Below the pieces are notes generated by a model, which was not told where the DNA came from, ran no database searches, and saw only the letters and a list, made by a program, of their open reading frames with translations. A stretch of DNA of 64,000 nucleotides from the NCBI GenBank assembly GCA_046349035.1, contig JAXMDC010000002.1, positions 1 through 64,000 on the forward strand. The letters run 5' to 3'. The translations under genes and the position numbers were made by a program. The DNA is from JAXMDC01 sp046349035 (GTDB lineage Bacteria > Pseudomonadota > Alphaproteobacteria > Rhizobiales > Kaistiaceae). This document shows, piece after piece, positions 1-6,335 of the stretch (position 1 is the stretch's first letter; each line of letters begins with the position of its first letter).

Positions 1-49
1 CGACAGATGCGCCCGCCGGGGCCTCCGGCGGGCCGAACAGCAGCTATGG

Positions 50-81
50 AAACGCGGGGAGAAATCCCCGCGTTTTCGTTT
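50..81 (+). terminator. Rho-independent terminator of a gene left of the window
   Basis: A perfect 11-base-pair stem (50-60 with 65-75, loop GAAA) is followed by a T-rich tract TTTTCGTTT. The T tract is on the plus strand, so it should end a rightward gene that lies outside the window. A second perfect 9-bp hairpin at 11-33 without T tract precedes it. Confidence 0.75.
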
Positions 82-335
82 GTGGCTAACGGCGGGTTGA
101 CGGGATCGGCGAAACCTTAGTTTCGGCGGCAGCTTCTGTCGCTCGCGCCGCTGCCCGACAACAGCCGCCCGCTGCCGTTTCGGGGGGCTGCCTATGGTGA
201 ACGGAATCCTGATCTCATCGGCAATCGCCTCCAAAACGAGACGTGTTTTCAGACAAATAGGTCGCCCGTCTCGGTGATCCTTTAATACCCTCCGGCGACT
301 ATCCTCCCGCTATTTTGCGTGTTCGGGATAACGCC
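82..335. other. Intergenic leader of the diguanylate cyclase gene
   Basis: No open frame with coding character was seen. The stretch contains a small hairpin-like palindrome near 110-127 (CGAAAC-CTTA-GTTTCG) and AT-richer sequence at 240-300 that presumably carries the promoter of the downstream gene. No convincing -35/-10 pair could be fixed by eye. Confidence 0.4.
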
Positions 336-2237
336 ATGTCGCTGACCCTGAAAGCCAAGCTGATCGGCGCCACCGTCGCCAGCGTCGCGGCCATCGCCGC
401 CGCGGTGGCCTCCATCGCCTACGGCGCCAGCACCCTCAGCGCCAAGCTCGCCGAGTCCGAGGTGGTGACGGTTGCCATGCGCAATCACACCAATGCCGAC
501 ATGATGCACGACGCGCTGCGCGCCGACGTCTTCGAGGCGATGGTCGCCTCGGCCAATGTCGGCGGCGCCGTGCGCCGCGCCGAGCTGCTCGGCGAAGCCC
601 GCAAGCACTCCGCCGATCTCCGCTCGCACATCGCCGCCAACATGGCCCTCGCCCTGCCGGGGCAGGTGATCGAGCCGCTCGCCGCGCTGGAGAAGCCGCT
701 CGCCACTTATGCCGCCGCCGCCGAGAATCTCGTCGCCACCGCCTTCGACAACCGCCCGGCCGCCGCCGACACGCTGCCCGCCTTCGAGCAGCAGTTCGAG
801 ACGCTCGAGATCGTCATGCGCAATGCCGGCGACAGCCTGGCGCATTACGCTGCCGCCGAGCAGGATACGGCGAGCCGCTTCCTGTTCCGCATCAACCTCT
901 TCGCCATCCTCGGCCTGATCGGCGGCCTGCTGATCGCCGCCATCGCCATCTGGATCGGCAAGAGCGACGTCTTGAACCCGCTCGGCGTGCTCGCCGCCGG
1001 CCTCCGCCGTCTGACCAAGGGCGAATACACCGTGTCGCTGCCGACCGAGCGCGGCGACGAGATCGGCGAGATCGCCCGCGCGCTCTCCGCCTTCGCCCAC
1101 GACTCCGCCGAGCGCATCCGCCTCAGCCGCGAGACCCGCGTCCTCTCGCAGCTCAACGAGTGGCTGCAGTCGGCCAAGTCCGAGGCCGAGCTTTACGCCA
1201 TGATCGGCGAGTTCCTGACCAAGTTCCTGCCGGAGTCGCGCGGCAGCATCTACGTCTACTCCAACTCGCGCGACATCCTGGAGTGCACCAAGGCCTGGAA
1301 CGGCTCGACCGCCGCCACCACCATGCACCCCGACGACTGCTGGGGCCTGCGCCGCGGCCGCACCTATGTCCACGGCGAGCACGAGATCGAGTTCCACTGC
1401 ACCCATGTCGGTTCGGACGTGTCGAACGACTATTGCTGCATCCCGATCCTCGCGCATGGCGAGACGGTCGGTCTGCTGCACCTCGAATACGCGCCGGCGG
1501 TTGCCAAGAGCGCCGAGGAGACCACGGCCGAATTCGCCGAGCAGTGCCGTCTCGGCCTGGCCGCCCGCGAGCACATCTCGCTCGCCATCGCCAACGTCAA
1601 GCTGCGCGATCAGCTGCGCGACCAGTCGATCCGCGACGTGCTGACCGGCCTCTACAATCGCCGCTACCTCCTGGAGACCGGCCGCCGCGAATTCCAGCGC
1701 GCCGCCCGCAACGGCGTGCCGGTGGCCGTCCTCTCGCTCGACGTCGACCACTTCAAGACCTTCAACGACAACCACGGCCACGACGCCGGCGACGCGGTGC
1801 TGCGTCATGTCGGCGAGGTGCTGTCCAGCACCTTCCGCGGCGACGACGTTGCCTGCCGCTTCGGTGGCGAGGAGTTCGTCATCCTGCTGCCCGGCGCCTC
1901 GCCGGCGGCGGCGGCGGCCCGCGCCGAGCAGATCCGCAACCGCGTCGAGACGATCAGCGTGCGCTACGCCGACGGGACGCTGCCGCGCATCACCATCTCG
2001 GTCGGCGTTGCCTGCTTCCCGCAGTCCGGCGCGAGCCTGACCGAGGTGCTGAAGGTCGCCGACGAAGCGCTCTATCGCGCCAAGGAACTCGGCCGCAACC
2101 GCGTCGAGCTGGCGCCGCGCATCAAGGCGATCATCGACACCGCCGCGATCGCCCGCCCGGCTCTGCCCGAAGGCGTCGAGGATGACGTCGAATGGGCCGA
2201 CGCCGCCGCTTCGCCGGATCGCCGCGCCGCCGCCTGA
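336..2237 (+). CDS. Membrane diguanylate cyclase (HAMP-GAF-GGDEF)
   Basis: Predicted 633-residue inner-membrane enzyme making cyclic di-GMP from two GTP. Visible order: transmembrane segment at about 8-30, a periplasmic four-helix-type sensor region to about 184, second transmembrane segment 185-208, HAMP 209-262, a GAF-like domain about 290-420 rich in Cys/His (DDCWGLRRGR motif), then GGDEF from about 433. The catalytic signature is GGEEF (about 510-514) and it is preceded by R-G-D-D at the usual I-site spacing, so product inhibition by c-di-GMP is likely retained. An upstream TTG at 315 is in frame, but the ATG at 336 starts directly at the hydrophilic leader MSLTLKAK and is preferred. The signal sensed is unknown. 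It stands alone and is followed by a terminator. Confidence 0.93.
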   Translation: MSLTLKAKLIGATVASVAAIAAAVASIAYGASTLSAKLAESEVVTVAMRNHTNADMMHDALRADVFEAMVASANVGGAVRRAELLGEARKHSADLRSHIAANMALALPGQVIEPLAALEKPLATYAAAAENLVATAFDNRPAAADTLPAFEQQFETLEIVMRNAGDSLAHYAAAEQDTASRFLFRINLFAILGLIGGLLIAAIAIWIGKSDVLNPLGVLAAGLRRLTKGEYTVSLPTERGDEIGEIARALSAFAHDSAERIRLSRETRVLSQLNEWLQSAKSEAELYAMIGEFLTKFLPESRGSIYVYSNSRDILECTKAWNGSTAATTMHPDDCWGLRRGRTYVHGEHEIEFHCTHVGSDVSNDYCCIPILAHGETVGLLHLEYAPAVAKSAEETTAEFAEQCRLGLAAREHISLAIANVKLRDQLRDQSIRDVLTGLYNRRYLLETGRREFQRAARNGVPVAVLSLDVDHFKTFNDNHGHDAGDAVLRHVGEVLSSTFRGDDVACRFGGEEFVILLPGASPAAAAARAEQIRNRVETISVRYADGTLPRITISVGVACFPQSGASLTEVLKVADEALYRAKELGRNRVELAPRIKAIIDTAAIARPALPEGVEDDVEWADAAASPDRRAAA

Positions 2238-2292
2238 GGCCGGCCAACCGATCGCCCTCGCCGCTGAAGGGAGGGCCGCCCGCCGTGCGGGC

Positions 2293-2326
2293 AAGAGGGG
2301 CGCCCCCACGGGGCGCCTCTTCTTGT
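2293..2326 (+). terminator. Terminator after diguanylate cyclase gene
   Basis: GC-rich hairpin (2293-2307 with 2310-2322, one-base bulge) followed by TCTTCTTGT, 55 bases after the stop codon of the GGDEF gene. Confidence 0.6.
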
Positions 2327-2474
2327 GTGGGGGGCAGCCGCTGTCGGACAGCGCCGGCAGGAGCGCCCGAGGCACTGCCCGGTTTTGTTTGGCGTCCGCT
2401 TTTGACCTATGGATGACCCGCTCGTTGGTGTTTTGCGCGGCGGTTTTCGCCGCAGCGGAGTGGGAGAAGGTGAG

Positions 2475-3476
2475 ATGAGTGGAAAGCATGTGTGGATGCT
2501 CGGCGGGGCCGGGCTCGCGGTGGCCGCTGCCCTTGCCGGGCCGCAGGCGCTTGCTGGGGGCGTCCCCGGCAACAAGAAGATCCTGATGGTCTGCGGCGAC
2601 GAGAACGGCACGGTGAAGATGTGCACCAGCGTCGGCGACATCATGCTGAAGAACCGTCTCGAACTCGTCATGGGTCATCACGTGACGACGATGGGCCACG
2701 ACGCCGACGACGCCAAGATGCTGGCGGCGGCCAACGCCGCCGACCTGGTGGTCATCCCCGAGTCGGTGCTTTCCGGCCAGGTCGATAAGGCCCTGGTGTC
2801 GACCACGACCCCGATCGTCAGCTCCGAGGCGTTCCTGCAGGATGAGTTCGGGCTGGTTGTCCCGCCGTTCGTGCCCGTCGACCCCGGCTATCCCGGCGGC
2901 GTCACGGTGGCGCAGCTCCAGGACGCGTCGCGCCTGCTCTACGACGCCGGCCTCCTCCTCAACATCACCGTTCCGCCGCCCGCCAACCCCACCGCCAATA
3001 ACGCGCAGCGCAACGCCTATCGCGCCGCCGTCGACGCGGCCGCCGCCGCCGCCATTGCCAAGGCGCCGAAGCCCTCGCACGGCGTCACCGTCGACCAGTT
3101 GGATATCGTCATCACCGACCCCAGCCATCCGCTGGCGGCCGGGCTCTCCGGCCGCGTGCGGGTCTACACCCAGCCGCGCGAGATGAACTGGGGCGCCCAC
3201 CTCGCGCCCGGCGCCCATGTCGTCGCCACGCTGGCCCCGGCGCTCGCCGCCGCCGGCGATGCCGAAGCCAATGTCGCCTCCGACTACAGCTCGGCGGCGG
3301 TGATCTACTTCGTGCCGAAGGGCGGCAAGCTCGCCGACGGCTCGGCTGCTCCGGGCCTTCGCGTGCAGCTGTTCGTCGAGAACGAGAACGGCCCCGGCAC
3401 CTACAATCTGATGACCGACGACGGCCTCCGCATCTTCGACGCGGCGATCAACTTCGCCCTCGCCAGCGGCACGTAG
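2475..3476 (+). CDS. Secreted ThuA-like / glutamine-amidotransferase-fold protein
   Basis: Encodes 333 residues with a Sec signal peptide (hydrophobic core about 8-26, cleavage near ALAGG). The mature part looks like the ThuA-like class I amidotransferase-fold domain that occurs in secreted bacterial proteins: an opening KKILMVCGDEN strand, LVVIPESVLSG, and the late ITDPSHPLAAGLSG segment. It has no obvious catalytic cysteine nucleophile, so the domain may bind carbohydrate or act as a structural module. A strong GGAGAAGG ribosome-binding site sits just before ATG 2475; the frame is open further upstream but that part lacks coding character. Function is unassigned; an extracytoplasmic location is well supported. 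Confidence 0.72.
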   Translation: MSGKHVWMLGGAGLAVAAALAGPQALAGGVPGNKKILMVCGDENGTVKMCTSVGDIMLKNRLELVMGHHVTTMGHDADDAKMLAAANAADLVVIPESVLSGQVDKALVSTTTPIVSSEAFLQDEFGLVVPPFVPVDPGYPGGVTVAQLQDASRLLYDAGLLLNITVPPPANPTANNAQRNAYRAAVDAAAAAAIAKAPKPSHGVTVDQLDIVITDPSHPLAAGLSGRVRVYTQPREMNWGAHLAPGAHVVATLAPALAAAGDAEANVASDYSSAAVIYFVPKGGKLADGSAAPGLRVQLFVENENGPGTYNLMTDDGLRIFDAAINFALASGT

Positions 3477-3611
3477 CCGGGCAAGGTCGGTCCGCGACCA
3501 CGCCAGGTCCGGGCCGGGCGAGGAGCACAAGGGAGCGGGGGAGGGCGGCGCCCACCTCCGCCCCCGCCGGCGCCCGGCCGAGGCGGCGGGTCGCGCCTCG
3601 GCGGCCTATCT

Positions 3612-3725
3612 CCGCTCACCCCGGCGAAAGCCGGGGTCCAGTCGAAGGCCGCCACATCCGAGGCCACCTCCCACCACGCCTCGTCTTCAGCCCTGGACCC
3701 CGGCTCGGGGGGCAGGCGTGAGCGG
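3612..3725. repeat. REPIN-like pair of inverted palindromic repeats, element 1
   Basis: Two palindromic units face each other. The left unit 3612-3641 begins CCGCTCACCCCGGCGAAAGC and ends GGTCCAG; the right unit 3692-3725 is its reverse-oriented relative, beginning CCTGGACCCCGGC and ending GTGAGCGG. Each unit folds into its own hairpin and the two together form a larger imperfect inverted repeat around a 50-base spacer, the architecture of REPINs. The pair lies immediately upstream of the GIY-YIG gene. Confidence 0.8.
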
Positions 3726-3797
3726 ATGAGTGTGAGGCGAGCGGTTCGCCCGCGAAGCGAATTGCCGAAGGCGGGGCGCGGCCGGCACAATCCGCCG

Positions 3798-4085
3798 GTG
3801 GACTTCTTCGTCTATATCCTCGCCAGCCGCCGCAGCGGCACCCTCTACGTCGGCATGACCGACGACCTGGCGCGCCGCGTCCATGAGCACAAGAGCGGCG
3901 CCCTGCCGGGCTTTACGCGGCAGTACGGCGTCAAGCGCCTCGTCTGGTTCGAGGCCCACGCCACGCGCGACTCAGCCTTCACCCGCGAGCGGCAGATCAA
4001 GAAATGGCGGCGCGCCTGGAAGATCGAACTGATCGAGGCCGCCAACCCCGATTGGCACGACCTCTACCCCGGCCTCATGCTCTGA
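3798..4085 (+). CDS. Small GIY-YIG nuclease-domain protein
   Basis: About 95 residues covering a single GIY-YIG domain of the UvrC N-terminal / UPF0213 type: FVYIL at the start, TLYVGMTDDLARRVHEH carrying the second motif and catalytic Arg region, then FTRERQIKKWRRAWKIELIE with the metal-ligand Glu. GTG 3798 gives the usual family length and start; an in-frame ATG at 3726 would add 24 residues that overlap the repeat and look non-coding. No partner domain is present. Family members cut DNA in several contexts, but stand-alone versions have no settled role. The gene is bracketed by inverted palindromic repeats on both sides (3612-3725 and 4155-4401), suggesting a link with them. Confidence 0.85.
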   Translation: MDFFVYILASRRSGTLYVGMTDDLARRVHEHKSGALPGFTRQYGVKRLVWFEAHATRDSAFTRERQIKKWRRAWKIELIEAANPDWHDLYPGLML

Positions 4086-4087
4086 TC

Positions 4088-4401
4088 ACCCGCTCATCCC
4101 CCAACCGCACATCACCCCAACCGCTCATCCCCCCTAACCGCTCATCCCCCATCACCGCTCATCCCCGCGCAAGCGGGGACCCAGGGAACACTCCGGCTCC
4201 TGGACAGGCAGTACCGCACGCGCCGCTCGACCGCTCATCCGCCAACCGCTCATCCCCCATCACCGCTCATCCCCGCGCAAGCGGGGACCCAGGGAACACG
4301 CCGGCTCCTGGACGAGCAGTGCGGGGGCGCACCCCTCAACCGCTGTTCCTCACACGGCAGCGTAGCGTTCCCTGGATCCCCGCTTGCGCGGGGATGAGCG
4401 G
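4088..4401. repeat. REPIN-like repeat cluster, element 2 (with 70-bp direct repeat)
   Basis: Three palindromic units of one family: forward at 4155-4185 and 4263-4293 (core CCCCGCGCAAGCGGGG) and inverted at 4371-4401 (CCTGGATCCCCGCTTGCGCG then GGGATGAGCGG). The two forward units are part of a 70-base direct repeat, 4136-4205 and 4244-4313, differing at one base. Partial units, CCGCTCATCCCCC, are reiterated at about 4090, 4120 and 4138, as if generated by slippage or repeated insertion. Confidence 0.85.
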
Positions 4402-4695
4402 TGGGGGGTGTTGAGACTAGCGGTATCTCTGGGCGCTCGGCCGAGGGGCGCGACCGGCAGGCGAGCCGTCAGCACCGAACTTCCGACCGCAGAGCGTCCG
4501 CGGGCCAGCAACCGGACCGGCGGCATTGAAGCGCCGCGCCCAGCGCTGGGCGCACGAGGCGGCAGTATGCCGTCTAGCGGAACGCGAGGCAAGGGGGGGA
4601 AGGAGGAGCATCAGGTTGCGGCAGACCAGCTAAGGTGGCGCGCCAATGGAATGGAGTAGTCTCCGAGCGCCGCAACTCCGCATCTAGGTGACGCC
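4402..4695. other. Gene-free spacer between repeats and the ATPase-TOPRIM gene
   Basis: No coding frame was accepted here. GC content falls along this stretch towards the low-GC gene that follows, and an AGGTGA ribosome-binding site lies at its end (4686-4691). No tRNA, integrase or direct-repeat attachment site was seen. Confidence 0.4.
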
Positions 4696-6318
4696 TTGCC
4701 CACGACCTTTCAGCTCGAAATACCGCAATCCTCCGGCGCTCCACTGATCATTACGGTAGGACTCGGGGAACCGCTGTACGTTCTTGGTCCAAATGGCGCA
4801 GGGAAGTCCGCTCTGATGCACCGCTTCTACCGTCATCACGCGCCCAATTCGAGAAGGATATCGGCTCACAGGCAAACTTGGTTCGGGTCGGATGTCTTGG
4901 ACATCTCAGCGGCAGCCGCTTTTAACATTGAGAATTCATTCCGTGACAGCGACCGCGGATCTCCGGCAAGATGGATGGAGTACAATGCCGCACAGCGCCC
5001 CGTCGTTACAATCCACAACCTCATAGAGGCAGAAAATACCAGGGCGAGGAGCATTGCAAACGCCGTCGACGCGGAAGACCTTGCTAAAGCAATAGATGAG
5101 GCTAAGTTAAAATCTCCAATTACGACCATAAACGAGTTGTTGGAGCAGGCGAATATTCCTATCTCGATTTCCATCGCTCCAAACAGCCAAGCAATGGCGT
5201 CAAAGGGAGGAAGCCCCGCATTCAGTATTGCTCACTTGTCGGATGGAGAGCGAAGTGCCCTGCTCCTCGCCGCTGCGGTCCTTTCCGCACCGCCTGGCGT
5301 ACTCCTCGTAATCGATGAGCCCGAACGGCATCTGCACCGGTCGATTAGCTCGCCGCTACTCCTCACGCTGTTCGAAAAGCGGCGCGACTGCGCCTTTGTT
5401 GTATCAACACACGAGCCCGCGCTGCCCGCCGACAGCCCGTCTTCGCGTACCGTCCTCATCAGAGGAACGCATTTCGAGAATGGCGACTTCCTGTCGTGGG
5501 AAGTAGACCAACTTGGTCCCGGGGAAAACGTGGACGAGAACCTGAAGAGGGCGATTCTTGGGAGTCGGCGGAAAGTCATTTTTGTCGAAGGAGAAGAAGG
5601 GAGCTTGGACAAACTACTATACAACATAATGTTCAAAGAGGCATCTATTGTTCCAAAAGGTAGTTGCACAGAGGTAGAGAGGGCGGTGGCGGGTATGCGC
5701 TCAGTCGAGGGCATGCACGACATTCGTGCCTTCGGAATCATTGACAATGACGGAAAGGGGCAGTCAATAGTAGACGCGCTGAGAAAAAAGTCTATATATG
5801 CGCTTCCCATGTTTTCCGTGGAGTCGATTTATTACGATCCAGAAGTACTGGAATTCGTTGTGGGTCGAAGAGTAAAGGCAATGGGAGAGGATGCCGCCAA
5901 ATTGGTGGCTGCCGGCACATCCGCTGCTATAGATGTTATAAAGCCGCGCGCCGACTATCTGATCATGCGTCGCGTTGAATATACCATCCGTGATCGAATT
6001 ATGGATCAGATTCCAGAAAGGAGGCAAATAGAGGGAAAAAAGATTGTGAGCATTACAATCGATGCGGACGATGTCATCTCCGCAGAGAGGAGTCGAATGC
6101 GGGCCGCACTCGAAAGCGGAGACCTTACGAGCATCGTGAAGAGGTACCCCCTGCGGGATTCCGGGGCGTTGGACGCGCTATGCAGGGGCGCACGATTCGT
6201 GGACAGGAGGCAATATGAAAGTGCTGTGCGCCAAGCAGTCGCTGACGACCCCGAATTTAGAGAGCGGGTGAAGGCCAAACTGGAGCCGTTCGCGACGGAT
6301 TTCGCGGCAACAACCTGA
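4696..6318 (+). CDS. ABC-type ATPase fused to TOPRIM/DUF4435-like domain (PARIS/OLD-like)
   Basis: The 540-residue protein has an ABC/SMC-like ATPase half: Walker A GPNGAGKS (31-38), signature LSDGER (181-186), Walker B VLLVIDEPER (202-211) and switch His in STHEP (H239). From about 292 a TOPRIM-like module follows: FVEGE (E298) and GIIDNDG (D350, D352), then SVESIYYDPEVL, the pattern of DUF4435 domains as in AriB of the PARIS anti-phage system; OLD and Gabija GajA nucleases share the general plan. TTG 4696 is the first start after an in-frame stop at 4657 and has AGGTGA before it; no Met precedes Walker A, so the TTG is needed. Base composition is far lower in GC than all neighbours, indicating transfer. 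No second defence gene adjoins. Inferred role: nucleic-acid-targeting defence factor. Confidence 0.78.
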   Translation: MPTTFQLEIPQSSGAPLIITVGLGEPLYVLGPNGAGKSALMHRFYRHHAPNSRRISAHRQTWFGSDVLDISAAAAFNIENSFRDSDRGSPARWMEYNAAQRPVVTIHNLIEAENTRARSIANAVDAEDLAKAIDEAKLKSPITTINELLEQANIPISISIAPNSQAMASKGGSPAFSIAHLSDGERSALLLAAAVLSAPPGVLLVIDEPERHLHRSISSPLLLTLFEKRRDCAFVVSTHEPALPADSPSSRTVLIRGTHFENGDFLSWEVDQLGPGENVDENLKRAILGSRRKVIFVEGEEGSLDKLLYNIMFKEASIVPKGSCTEVERAVAGMRSVEGMHDIRAFGIIDNDGKGQSIVDALRKKSIYALPMFSVESIYYDPEVLEFVVGRRVKAMGEDAAKLVAAGTSAAIDVIKPRADYLIMRRVEYTIRDRIMDQIPERRQIEGKKIVSITIDADDVISAERSRMRAALESGDLTSIVKRYPLRDSGALDALCRGARFVDRRQYESAVRQAVADDPEFRERVKAKLEPFATDFAATT

Positions 6319-6335
6319 AGGCTATCCCCTCACGC

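Noticed and set aside
11..33. Terminator hairpin
   Set aside because: Perfect 9-bp stem but no T tract; the adjacent hairpin at 50-75 is the better terminator.
282..3530. 1082-codon antisense frame opposite the diguanylate cyclase and ThuA-like genes
   Set aside because: Composition is Arg/Gly/Ala-rich shadow of GC-rich codons; the opposite strand has clear domains and ribosome-binding sites.
4088..4401. CRISPR array
   Set aside because: Units are palindromic, appear in both orientations, differ in spacing and include partial copies; no cas genes occur nearby.
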